From Bacillota bacterium (lineage in GTDB: Bacteria > Eremiobacterota > SpSt-956 > JAKJGF01): a stretch of DNA of 25,087 nucleotides. The stretch is from NCBI GenBank assembly GCA_029555925.1, contig JAKPQU010000569.1:1-25087 (forward strand). Reading direction: 5' to 3'. The notes beneath the pieces were generated by a model. The model saw only the letters and a program-made list of their open reading frames with translations. It was not told where the DNA came from and searched no databases. Below, piece by piece: positions 15,416 to 21,960 of the stretch (its first letter is position 1; each line of letters starts with the position of its first letter). A program made the position numbers and the translations under genes.

Positions 15416-16022
15416 CTTTATTTAAATCTGTTATCAATTTTTCATAAGTACCTTTTTTCTGCCTTATAACGGGAGAAAGGACTGTAACCATACCTGTCAT
15501 ATTATTGTTGATATTTTCAGTTATCTTTTCCGGCGACAGTGCCTGTATTTCAATATTATGCTCCGGGCAATAAGGTGTTCCTATTCTCGCAATGAGAAGT
15601 CTTAAATAATCATAGATTTCCGTTACAGTTCCCACAGTACTTCTCGGATTCTTGCTTGTCGTCTTCTGATCAATTGAAATGGCAGGACTCAGACCTTCAA
15701 TAGAATCCACATCAGGTTTCTGCATAAGACCCAAGAACTGTCTTGCATAGGCAGAAAGTGATTCTACGTAACGGCGCTGACCTTCCGCATAGATTGTATC
15801 GAAGGCAAGAGTAGATTTGCCGCTTCCTGAAAGGCCTGTAATGACAATAAGACTGTCACGGGGCAATTCAAGATTTATATTCCTGAGATTATGTTCCCTC
15901 GCACCTTTGATTATTATATTTTTCTGATGATTCCATGGCAGTGCTATTCCATAAGTATAAGGGGACGTTCTTTCTTCAAAAAGCATATTATTTTTTATTT
16001 CTTCGTCTATAACCATCTTCAT
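15390..16022 (-). CDS. uvrA: UvrA excinuclease subunit, N-terminal fragment
   Basis: This 210-aa ORF holds the start of Uvr[15 protein letters not shown], the first Walker [10 protein letters not shown] (residues 63-71), the [14 protein letters not shown] block, and the [16 protein letters not shown] segment. It continues to [18 protein letters not shown] and then ends after four non-homologous residues. Joining it to the downstream ORF by deleting one base from the seven-A run yields about 966 residues, slightly longer than typical UvrA (about 940) because of an extra ~30 residues before the usual IIIKGA start. The ribosome binding site AGGAGA is 12 bases before 16022, rather far. Element A2 begins 37 bases upstream. 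Either the assembly has a homopolymer error, or the gene is broken, or it relies on slippage. Confidence 0.95.
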   Translation of the reverse strand: MKMVIDEEIKNNMLFEERTSPYTYGIALPWNHQKNIIIKGAREHNLRNINLELPRDSLIVITGLSGSGKSTLAFDTIYAEGQRRYVESLSAYARQFLGLMQKPDVDSIEGLSPAISIDQKTTSKNPRSTVGTVTEIYDYLRLLIARIGTPYCPEHNIEIQALSPEKITENINNNMTGMVTVLSPVIRQKKGTYEKLITDLNKDGFFTCKD

Positions 16023-16058
16023 ATAAATTATTTTCTCCTATTTATAACTTTTACTTAT

Positions 16059-16264
16059 TACCGCTACAGGTAAATTAGTAACCATTTATCAGCTTCTGCC
16101 TGACAGGCTCTTACGAAGAAAAATAATTTGCCTTATTTAATGTGTTTTACAGACAATAAATTAGCCCTTATTTAATTTTTAATTCTATATAAAAAACTAA
16201 TTTTTCTTCTCCATAGCCCGCCAGGCAGAAGCTTTTTACGGATACCATTTTACCTGTTACGGTA
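16059..16264. repeat. Repeat element A, copy 2 (206 bp, intact)
   Basis: An uninterrupted A element in the same orientation as A1, flanked by CTTAT and CTTAG. It begins 37 bases upstream of the uvrA start. It is the best copy for defining the element: ~65-bp imperfect terminal inverted repeats around an AT-rich core with two GCC(C)TTATTTAAT direct repeats. Confidence 0.9.
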
Positions 16265-16280
16265 CTTAGGTGAGCATAAA

Positions 16281-16422
16281 TATAGTTAGTTTCATAACTA
16301 TCCATAAATAATGACCTCGTGATGCGTAAAGCGTAATGCGTGATGCGCAGGGATTAAAACCCGTCACGCCTTACGCGCGTCACGACAAACTTAAATTCTA
16401 ATAAGTTATGAAATACACTATA
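16281..16422 (+). repeat. Repeat element B, copy 2 (142 bp)
   Basis: TATAGTTAGTTTCATAACT...AGTTATGAAATACACTATA, 16 bases after A2. The left arm has four GTAATGC-like heptads; the right arm has GTCACGC/CTTACGC words. Confidence 0.88.
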
Positions 16423-16592
16423 ATACATATATACTCTCGTGACGCGTGACGGGAGGAAAACTTTTATTACATGCTTATGCTCAGGTCAGTAATCAGATTA
16501 TTATACAGGAAAAATCTGACATCATTATGTCATATATTTTACCAATTCTTTTAATAATTTTATTTTTATGATTTATTAAAAGGAAAAAAATA

Positions 16593-16637
16593 CAGATTTA
16601 AGAATACTAATATGTATATTAAATATTCTTAAATCTG
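16593..16637. repeat. 14-bp perfect stem-loop at the truncated edge of the channel pseudogene
   Basis: CAGATTTAAGAATA (16593-16606) and its exact complement (16624-16637) flank a 17-base loop. Recognisable channel coding sequence begins 10 bases later. It may mark the junction at which the N-terminal half of that gene was lost. Confidence 0.6.
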
Positions 16638-16701
16638 GGAGGAATAATATATTTTTATTTCCATTAAAGAAGGAGAGCCGAAATATGGTGTAGATTCATA
16701 T

Positions 16702-16950
16702 ATGAAAGAAAAATTTTCTACCTTCACCTTTCCTATGACTATTACCCGTAATCGTCTTCCTGCCTTCATGAAGGTGCTTGTGCCTTTATTTATACTTATG
16801 CTTGCTTCCTTTGTAACATTAATTGTAGGCATCAGTGTTATAGGCAACAGATATACCATTACTGCAGGTATGTTGCTTGCATGTGCCATGTTGCATTTAA
16901 ATGCCACTTCATCTATTCCTCAGACAGGTTATCTTACTATGGGCAGATAA
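16702..16950 (+). pseudogene. Pentameric ligand-gated ion channel remnant, TM1-TM2 part
   Basis: The 82-aa ORF reads FTFPMTITRNRLPAFMKVL, a first membrane helix (LVPLFILMLASFVTLIV), then a second helix with ITAGMLLACAMLHLNA and the M2-M3 loop SIPQTGYLT. This matches the pre-M1 strand, M1, M2 and the NLPKTPYMT-type loop of prokaryotic Cys-loop channels such as GLIC. The same frame stays open upstream to a TAA at 16645-16647 and encodes a KEGEPKYGVDSY segment like the end of the extracellular domain, but the rest of the ~200-residue ligand-binding domain is missing. The ATG at 16702 has no ribosome binding site. The frame ends at TAA (16948-16950) just after a GGG (16941-16943); M3 and M4 continue in another frame. 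This is a truncated, frameshifted gene. Confidence 0.8.
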
Positions 16951-17128
16951 AATCTTTATATCCAGCTATTTAAGTATTTTCCTGAATGTGGCTTCAAGTG
17001 TTATAATGATATTCTTCAATGAAAGAAAACTGGAAAAGAATGTCAAAATGACATATATTACCGCTTTATGGCTTATCCCGGTACTGACAGTAATACTCTA
17101 TGTGCTTGTTTTCCTTCACGTATTATAA
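16901..17128 (+). pseudogene. Pentameric ligand-gated ion channel remnant, TM3-TM4 part
   Basis: Only the portion from about 16944 is homologous: DKIFISSYLSIFLNVASSVI is the M3 helix, a short charged loop (ERKLEKNVK) follows, and TALWLIPVLTVILYVLVFL is M4, ending the protein as in the family. Residues before this are out-of-frame translation of the M2 region. Removing one G from the GGG at 16941-16943 joins the pieces as GYLTMADKIFISSYL, the expected M2-M3 sequence. There is no ribosome binding site for the ATG at 16901. The short M3-M4 loop is typical of prokaryotic members. Confidence 0.8.
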
Positions 17129-17141
17129 TATGTAGTGAGTA

Positions 17142-17185
17142 GTGACTCGTGAATAGTAAGTGAAAGAGGTCTATTCACGACTCAC
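17142..17185. terminator. Convergent stem-loop of heptad-like sequence
   Basis: GTGACTCGTGAATAG (17142-17156) pairs with CTATTCACGACTCAC (17171-17185) with one mismatch across a 14-base loop. It lies between the channel remnant and the WYL regulator, whose TAG stop forms part of the right arm, so it may end transcripts from both sides. Confidence 0.5.
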
Positions 17186-18121
17186 TCTTTCGCCGTACAT
17201 ATCCACAAGCTTTCTCCCTTTTTCTTTTAATTCATGCCTTAAATAATCAGGTTCCAGCACTTCCACATCACTTCCGAAGCTCAGGATCATGCCAATCAAC
17301 CACTCATCATACTGGTGTTCCAGCCTGACCATTATGGTACCGTCTTCCTGTAATTCCATATATTCTCTGCCAAAATAATCTTCTACTCTTACAAGTAATT
17401 TTCTGTCAAAACGTAAAAGGAGATTAATTTTTGGTATTTTATCAAACCATACTTCATTCCAGGAAAAATCCTTCGGCTCTTTCCTTCTTACAAATGTCTG
17501 ATCAAGTAAATTTATATTTTTTATCCTGGAAAGACGGAAAACACGAAAATCGTTTCGCATCAGACAATATCCGTAAAGATACCATATATATCCTTTTACG
17601 ATCAAAGCTACAGGTTCTACCTGTCTCTCTGTATGTTCTCCCTTTACGTTTAAATAAGAAAAAGAAATAATTTTTTTTTCTTTTATAGCTCTGTCAATAA
17701 ACTCAAAAGATTCTTTCCCTGTTTTGCAGGTATCCCACGGATGAAAATCTATAATAATATGTTCATTTTCTTTATTTAAAAATTCCAGATCCCTGGGAGG
17801 TATTAAATTTTTAATCTTTTCCAGAAGATAATCAAGTCTTCTGTCATTTAAAGTTCCTTTTATACCTGTAAGTGCCGTAATTATCATATTGAAATCATTT
17901 ACTGTCAGAATATTCCTGTCTATTTTATAGGTATCCATAATACCGAAGCCGCCGTTACGGCCATGAAAGGATACGACAGGAATGCCTGATTGATTGATTG
18001 TTTCTATATCGCGATAGATTGTTCTTTCCGTTACCTCAAAATAATCTGCCAGATCTTTTGCAGTCATTTTTTCCTGGTTAAGAAGCAGCACAATCAGTGC
18101 AAGAAGTCTTTCCAGTTTCAT
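17171..18121 (-). CDS. HTH-WYL domain transcriptional regulator (YafY/PafC type)
   Basis: The 316-aa protein has an N-terminal winged HTH (about 1-60; TAKDLADYFEVTERTIYRDI is the DeoR/HTH_11-like recognition region) and a WYL ligand-sensing domain in the middle (about 135-215) with KGYIWYLYGYCLMRNDFRVF and FRLSRI. A C-terminal WCX-like segment follows. Length is typical. WYL regulators bind nucleotides or nucleic acids and often control DNA-damage or defence genes; here the adjacent DNA repair gene uvrA is separated by repeats and the channel remnant, so no target is evident. No good ribosome binding site is close to 18121 (AGGAAAGGAA lies more than 20 bases upstream). Element A3 begins 64 bases upstream. 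Confidence 0.9.
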   Translation of the reverse strand: MKLERLLALIVLLLNQEKMTAKDLADYFEVTERTIYRDIETINQSGIPVVSFHGRNGGFGIMDTYKIDRNILTVNDFNMIITALTGIKGTLNDRRLDYLLEKIKNLIPPRDLEFLNKENEHIIIDFHPWDTCKTGKESFEFIDRAIKEKKIISFSYLNVKGEHTERQVEPVALIVKGYIWYLYGYCLMRNDFRVFRLSRIKNINLLDQTFVRRKEPKDFSWNEVWFDKIPKINLLLRFDRKLLVRVEDYFGREYMELQEDGTIMVRLEHQYDEWLIGMILSFGSDVEVLEPDYLRHELKEKGRKLVDMYGERVSRE

Positions 18122-18184
18122 AAATCAGCTATCAGCAAAATTCCTTTCCTGAAGATGCCGGGGAATAGATACAAGAATACTAAT

Positions 18185-18391
18185 TACCACTCCAAATAAA
18201 TTCGTAACCATTTTATCAGCTTCTGCCTGACAGGCTCTTACGAAGAAAAATAATTTGCCTTATATCATTTGATTTACAGACAATAAATTAACCCTTATTT
18301 AATTTTTAATTCTATATAAAAAACTAATTTTTCTTCTCCAGAGCCTGCCAGGCAAAAGCTTTTTACAGATACCCTTTTACCTGTTACGGTA
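18185..18391. repeat. Repeat element A, copy 3 (207 bp)
   Basis: Same orientation as A1 and A2. The outer left end is diverged (TACCACTCCAAATAAATTCG) while the interior and right end match well. It is flanked by CTAAT and ATTAG rather than by CTTAG. Confidence 0.88.
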
Positions 18392-18442
18392 ATTAGGAAC
18401 TGTAAGAAAATAACCCTGGTAAATTACGGCTCGTATCATCCC

Positions 18443-18470
18443 GTCACGCGTTACGCGTTACGCGTCACGA
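18443..18470. repeat. Heptad array (GTCACGC, GTTACGC, GTTACGC, GTCACGA)
   Basis: Four 7-mers, identical in sequence over 31 bases to the array inside element A-prime (4076-4106). It lies just past the 3' end of the TIM-barrel gene. Confidence 0.85.
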
Positions 18471-18505
18471 TCCAAACGTATGATGTAGTTATTTCCTGAC
18501 AACCC

Positions 18506-19219
18506 CTAAGCATATAAATTATATGTCAAAAAATTAAAATCACTCTCACAACTTCTCATATCTCCCGGACTGTAAGTTACTTCAATAATAAATGGTACAT
18601 TGAAATGTTCTACCTTTTCAACAAGTTTACTGTCTCTGTTAACAGGTCTGTGTTCTTTCCCGTTGACAAAATTACTTATATGTATTTCAGACAATCTTTC
18701 GTTATCTCCGAGCCAGGATACAAGGTAATCAAGATGTTCATACGAATGGGTCAGGGCATGGGTAACATCCAGAACAATCATTGTATCTTCAAAATCACAG
18801 AGCAATCTGTCATAATCTTTAACTGTCAGTCCCTTGCCTTTTCCGAGTATTTCAAAACTGACTTTAATCCCGGAAGATTTCAGCAGAGAAATAACTGAAA
18901 AGTCTTCTATTCTGTTTGGATGGATAACAAGATTTTTCACAGAAGTTTTTTCACAGAATGAGAGTATATCCGATATAAAGTCCTCTGTTTCTCTATCATT
19001 TTTATAAGTAAACCTGAAAGGAAGATGAAGGGAAAGATAATCAAGAGATGAAAGATAGTCAGAATTACGTTCATTCATCTTATGTACATAAAAATCTTCC
19101 CTGTAAGCAAAGGTCAATTCTAATGCTTTACAATTAAGCTCTCTGAGATAGTCAATTATTTTATCAATATTCCAATGCCATTTATAAAAACATCCTGTGG
19201 CAAAAGCTATGGTTTTCAT
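18506..19219 (-). CDS. Xylose-isomerase-like TIM-barrel protein
   Basis: The 237-aa protein resembles the sugar phosphate isomerase/epimerase (AP endonuclease 2-like) TIM-barrel family. Expected metal-site residues are present at strand ends: Glu in VSFEILGK, Asp in MIVLDVTHA, His in EIHISNF, and Glu in PFIIEVTY; YLSLHLPFRF and NLVIHPNR provide the earlier His strands. It is shorter than most members (about 270-290 aa) but keeps all blocks. The substrate is not evident. The ribosome binding site AGAGGT is about 5 bases before the start at 19219. No neighbour on the same strand is close, so it is probably monocistronic. Confidence 0.8.
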   Translation of the reverse strand: MKTIAFATGCFYKWHWNIDKIIDYLRELNCKALELTFAYREDFYVHKMNERNSDYLSSLDYLSLHLPFRFTYKNDRETEDFISDILSFCEKTSVKNLVIHPNRIEDFSVISLLKSSGIKVSFEILGKGKGLTVKDYDRLLCDFEDTMIVLDVTHALTHSYEHLDYLVSWLGDNERLSEIHISNFVNGKEHRPVNRDSKLVEKVEHFNVPFIIEVTYSPGDMRSCESDFNFLTYNLYA

Positions 19220-19317
19220 ATGTTACCTCTATATATATTATCAGCAATTTTTAAAAAAAATAAATAGATAAAAAATCTTTTTTTTAAACCTCGAAGAATG
19301 TCTTAAAAACTTTTGAT

Positions 19318-19448
19318 TATAGTTAGTTTCATAACTATCCATAAATAATGACCTCGTAATGCGTAAAGTGTAATGCGTAATGCGCAGGGATTAAACCCGT
19401 GACGTGTCACGAAGACTTAAATTCTAATAAGTTATGAAATACACTATA
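19318..19448 (+). repeat. Repeat element B, copy 3 (131 bp)
   Basis: TATAGTTAGTTTCATAACT...AGTTATGAAATACACTATA with four left-arm heptads (GTAATGC, GTAAAGT, GTAATGC, GTAATGC). It lies about 100 bases upstream of the TIM-barrel gene and 260 bases upstream of the two small peptides. Confidence 0.88.
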
Positions 19449-19627
19449 TATAACATTAAATTTATCGTGATATTGCTATGATAGAATCGGTAAAGCCAGT
19501 AATTCTACCGGGAATAGTAAAGAATGTTGACGCGCAATAGCCACTTCAGGAAAGTCAGAATAAATATCTATTTTATTTTTTCACACGAAATTCTAAAATT
19601 CTTCACAACTTTTTCATAACTTCATAT

Positions 19628-19633
19628 TATAAT
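19628..19633 (+). promoter_or_regulatory. Consensus -10 box (TATAAT) upstream of the Cys peptides
   Basis: A perfect TATAAT lies 75 bases before the first small peptide ORF. The upstream -35 is weak (TTCACA 20 bases upstream, or ACAACT at 17), so it might be an activated promoter. It is the only strong promoter element between B3 and the peptides. Confidence 0.4.
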
Positions 19634-19708
19634 CCATAATGAAGGCACAGAACAAAGAAAGAAGGTCCGGAAGAATATTATAAATTTAAAGAAAGAAGAT
19701 GAAAAAAA

Positions 19709-19801
19709 ATGATAAAAAGAGTATTTCCAGGCAAAAATTGTAATTTCATTAGCTGGCCCTGCAAAAAGAAGTATTGGTACGTATTGGGTATGCCGGTATA
19801 A
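19709..19801 (+). CDS. Small Cys-containing peptide 1 (30 aa)
   Basis: The ORF encodes MIKRVFPGKNCNFISWPC followed by a Lys/Tyr/Trp-rich tail ending GMPV. It begins after a purine-rich GAAAGAAG about 10 bases upstream. It has no signal peptide. Cysteines are at positions 11 and 18. It is paired with a second ORF 34 bases downstream whose product shares MI[KR][KR]VFxGKNCxF at the N-terminus and a final NMP[VI]/GMP[VI]. Two independent tiny ORFs sharing both ends and a reading frame argue that they are translated. I do not recognise the family; a peptide precursor, a signalling peptide or a small toxin are possibilities only. Confidence 0.55.
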   Translation: MIKRVFPGKNCNFISWPCKKKYWYVLGMPV

Positions 19802-19835
19802 AATACACTATAAACGAGAGAAGGAGTAAAAGAAA

Positions 19836-19940
19836 ATGATTAGAAAAGTGTTTCAAGGTAAAAATTGTACTTTCCTCGTCGCATGCCACCAGACATGTAT
19901 GAAGAGAATTACGAGGTATATTGCAAATATGCCGATATAA
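19836..19940 (+). CDS. Small Cys-containing peptide 2 (34 aa)
   Basis: The ORF encodes MIRKVFQGKNCTFLVACH, then QTCMKRITRYIANMPI, with cysteines at 11, 17 and 21. It has a clear ribosome binding site (AGAAGGAG, about 8-9 bases upstream), better than that of peptide 1. The shared N-terminal block with peptide 1 shows duplication followed by strong divergence of the middle, the pattern of a conserved leader with a variable core. No maturation enzyme or exporter gene is adjacent. The next gene is the S24-domain protein 300 bases downstream, beyond a terminator. Confidence 0.6.
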   Translation: MIRKVFQGKNCTFLVACHQTCMKRITRYIANMPI

Positions 19941-20189
19941 AATAAAAATCTTATGAAAATACGTTCATCTCCCCCTGCTCGATACGTTCATATTAAGAAA
20001 TTATTTTTCTATACTTTTTTGCATAGATAATTACATAAAAAAATTCAATAATTATACCAGTAATGATAAGGTTTTTCGGTATATTTAAAAAAGGTAATTA
20101 TCTTCAAAGATAAGTATAACGTTCTACAGGAATATAATGGCAGGAATAATTTTTAATATAGAGAATTATATATAGTAACAGTAAAAAAG
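19941..20189. other. Region between the Cys peptides and the S24 gene
   Basis: A 10-base direct repeat ATACGTTCAT occurs at 19959-19968 and 19982-19991 and could be an operator. A 12-codon ORF (20137-20175, MAGIIFNIENYI) with CAGGA upstream precedes the hairpin at 20190. No other gene is visible in this very AT-rich stretch. Confidence 0.35.
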
Positions 20190-20224
20190 ACTAGAAGATG
20201 CTTTAATCTTCTAGTTTTAATTTT
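20190..20224 (+). terminator. Terminator or attenuator hairpin just before the S24 gene
   Basis: ACTAGAAGAT (20190-20199) and ATCTTCTAGT (20206-20215) form a perfect 10-bp stem with a 6-base loop, followed by TTTTAATTTT. The S24 start codon is only 20 bases further on, with its ribosome binding site (AGGAG) at about 20233, so the hairpin must either end an upstream transcript or sit in the S24 leader. Confidence 0.7.
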
Positions 20225-20244
20225 GCACAATCAGGAGTAATCAG

Positions 20245-20607
20245 ATGAAAACTCTCTGTAATTCCATAACTATTCCTGCCGAATGGAATATTGATTTTGA
20301 TCTTATCATTCCCGCCATAGGAGATTCTATGGTTGAATATGGTATAACTCCCGGGATGTTACTCTTTATAAAAGAATATGAAGAATATGAAAATGGGGAT
20401 ATAGTAGCAATTATATGTAAAAACTGGGTTAATCCGGTTATAAAAAAATTGAAAATTCTTTCCTCAGGGGAAATGATATTCTATTCCGTAAAAGGCCATA
20501 TTATTGAAAAACACAAAGATATAACAATAATCGGTAAAGTCATATTTAAAATGGATGATCCACAGGGAAAAAATTCCTTTGAAGAACAACTGGATTTCTG
20601 GAATTAG
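20245..20607 (+). CDS. Stand-alone S24 (LexA/UmuD-type) peptidase domain protein
   Basis: The 120-aa protein matches the C-terminal catalytic domain of LexA/UmuD: catalytic Ser28 in IGDSMVEYGITPGMLLFI, GDIVAII at 51-57, the likely catalytic Lys67 in NPVIKKLK, and a final TIIGKVIFKM strand. Unlike LexA or phage repressors it has no HTH domain. Unlike UmuD (about 139 aa, cut at Cys24-Gly25) it has only some 20 residues before the domain and no Ala-Gly or Cys-Gly cleavage site in them. No umuC-like polymerase is adjacent. It may act on another protein or be a non-cleaving regulator. The ribosome binding site AGGAG is about 8 bases upstream; a terminator-like hairpin lies immediately before it. 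Confidence 0.82.
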   Translation: MKTLCNSITIPAEWNIDFDLIIPAIGDSMVEYGITPGMLLFIKEYEEYENGDIVAIICKNWVNPVIKKLKILSSGEMIFYSVKGHIIEKHKDITIIGKVIFKMDDPQGKNSFEEQLDFWN

Positions 20608-20722
20608 ACAAAAAAACTCTAAAAAATCCATGTTCATAAATAGATATAATTATATGTTATAATTTCCTTCTCTCTTATTCGTCAAAGATAAATAATCTGT
20701 CGTTTATTCTTTCCATACCTTT

Positions 20723-20846
20723 TATAATGTATTTCATAACTTATTAGAATTTAAGTCGTCGTGACGCGTGACGGGTTTAATCCCTGCGCATTACGCTTTA
20801 CACATTACGAGGTCATTATTTATGGATAGTTATGAAACTAACTATA
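20723..20846 (-). repeat. Repeat element B, copy 4 (124 bp, shortest)
   Basis: Reverse orientation. One arm has two GTGACGC/GTGACGG heptads and the other three, against four and four in B1, which accounts exactly for the 21-bp length difference. It abuts element C copy 2, sharing a TA. Confidence 0.88.
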
Positions 20847-20922
20847 TATGAAAATGATGAAGTTTGCAACTTCACTGGATGTTGATTTTCATATTTGGTT
20901 GTAACTGCTCCGGTCATGTCTG
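20845..20922. repeat. Repeat element C, copy 2
   Basis: A 78-bp copy of the unit at 3738-3815 with a few substitutions (for example AACTTCACTGG for ACCTTCACTGG). It starts at the last two bases of B4, so C has twice landed at or in another repeat. Confidence 0.8.
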
Positions 20923-20930
20923 TTAGTAGC

Positions 20931-20987
20931 GAGAAGTGAACAGTGAAAAATAAGCTTATTCTATTCATTTTCCACTGTTCACTTCTC
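20931..20987 (-). terminator. Long stem-loop downstream of the two-repeat secreted protein
   Basis: GAGAAGTGAACAGTG (20931-20945) and CACTGTTCACTTCTC (20973-20987) form a perfect 15-bp stem with a 27-base loop, 34 bases past the stop at 21022. The arms consist of heptad-type words (AGTGAAC). It probably acts as a 3'-end structure. Confidence 0.5.
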
Positions 20988-21021
20988 ACGTCTTAAGAGT
21001 TTCTATCTTTATTTTTTCACT

Positions 21022-21696
21022 CTAAATATCTTCCAGTTTTTTACCTTTCCATGTATCGTCTGGTTCTCCGTTTTTATCTCCTTCCCACTGTTCACATTTA
21101 AACTTTGTATAATCATCTGAAATAGAAAATACAAATTTTCCTGAGTCCTTCGGGGCTTTGTAAGACGGAGCTTGAGACCAGGTACCTTCAACTGTCTTTC
21201 CGTCCTGTGACAGAGTTCCATCTATCTTACCATTTTTCTTTTCATAATTACCTGAAACATGATTATTCTGGACTGTCATAACTAAAATTCCCAGGTCTGT
21301 ATCCCACATGCCGGAAAAATTATCTGACGTTTCCAGAACCCTTCTGGCAATCAAATTCCGCTCATCCTCATTATTACCATGCCATGTTCTTCCTATAAAA
21401 CTATTACCGTCATCTGAAAGTTTCATTGTAAACCTTCCTGCATTAAAACCCGGGCCTATAGATGGGGATACAAACCAGTTTCCATGAAGATTTTGACCGT
21501 CATCGGAAACAATCCCGTTAAAATTACCTCCATCGGTTCCAAAGGTACCCGATGTATAACTTCCCTCCACTTTTATAGTCATGAGTCCCACATTGGTATA
21601 CCACTTGCCGCTAAAGGTATTTTCCTGTGAAACTACACCTGAACTGATAAAATAAATAAAGAAGGCACATAAAATTATAACAGTATTTTTTTTCAT
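21022..21696 (-). CDS. Secreted protein with two tandem beta-rich repeats
   Basis: The 224-aa product has a Sec signal peptide (core IILCAFFIYFISSG, cut near residue 23). The mature part is two repeats of about 95 residues (about 28-119 and 123-218) with the shared pattern FSG-W-T--G-(M/V)T-(K/Q)V...(T/V)SG-(F/Y)...G...DG---(H/E)G-W...P-----(A/S)G-F-(M/F)-(L/I)SDD---F. Regular Gly-x-Trp and Ser-Asp-Asp turns suggest short antiparallel beta strands, perhaps two small barrels. I do not recognise a function and see no catalytic residues; a binding or structural role in the envelope is likely. The ribosome binding site is a strong CAGGAGG before 21696. A stem-loop lies just past its 3' end. Confidence 0.75.
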   Translation of the reverse strand: MKKNTVIILCAFFIYFISSGVVSQENTFSGKWYTNVGLMTIKVEGSYTSGTFGTDGGNFNGIVSDDGQNLHGNWFVSPSIGPGFNAGRFTMKLSDDGNSFIGRTWHGNNEDERNLIARRVLETSDNFSGMWDTDLGILVMTVQNNHVSGNYEKKNGKIDGTLSQDGKTVEGTWSQAPSYKAPKDSGKFVFSISDDYTKFKCEQWEGDKNGEPDDTWKGKKLEDI

Positions 21697-21804
21697 AAAA
21701 AACCTCCTGAAAATATGTTTACTACGAATTTAAGGCCGAGCAAATATTATGCCAGAAAAATTGCAATTTAGCAAATTTTTATTTTTTATGTTATAATTAG
21801 TAAC

Positions 21805-21935
21805 TATAGGTAGTTTCATAATGCTCTATACATAATGGTCTCGTAATGCGTAAAGCGTAATGCGTGATGCGCAGGGATTGAACCCGTGACGCGTCACGAC
21901 AACCTGAATTCCAATAAGTTATGAAATACACTATA
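21805..21935 (+). repeat. Repeat element B, copy 5 (131 bp)
   Basis: Starts TATAGGTAGTTTCATAAT, ends GTTATGAAATACACTATA, with four left-arm heptads (GTAATGC, GTAAAGC, GTAATGC, GTGATGC). Its right end is only 25 bases before the start codon of the helical-repeat protein, so that gene's 5' leader or promoter must overlap the element. Confidence 0.88.
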
Positions 21936-21960
21936 AAATAAATTTTATGAGGAGGGTTTT

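Noticed and set aside
16268..16282. 15-base match between the A2/B2 junction and the complement of 11993-12007
   Set aside because: Short and AT-rich, with no further similarity on either side; likely coincidence.
19478..19540. 20-codon ORF upstream of the Cys peptides (MIESVKPVILPGIVKNVDAQ)
   Set aside because: It has no ribosome binding site and no similarity to the two peptides; it may be chance or a gene remnant.
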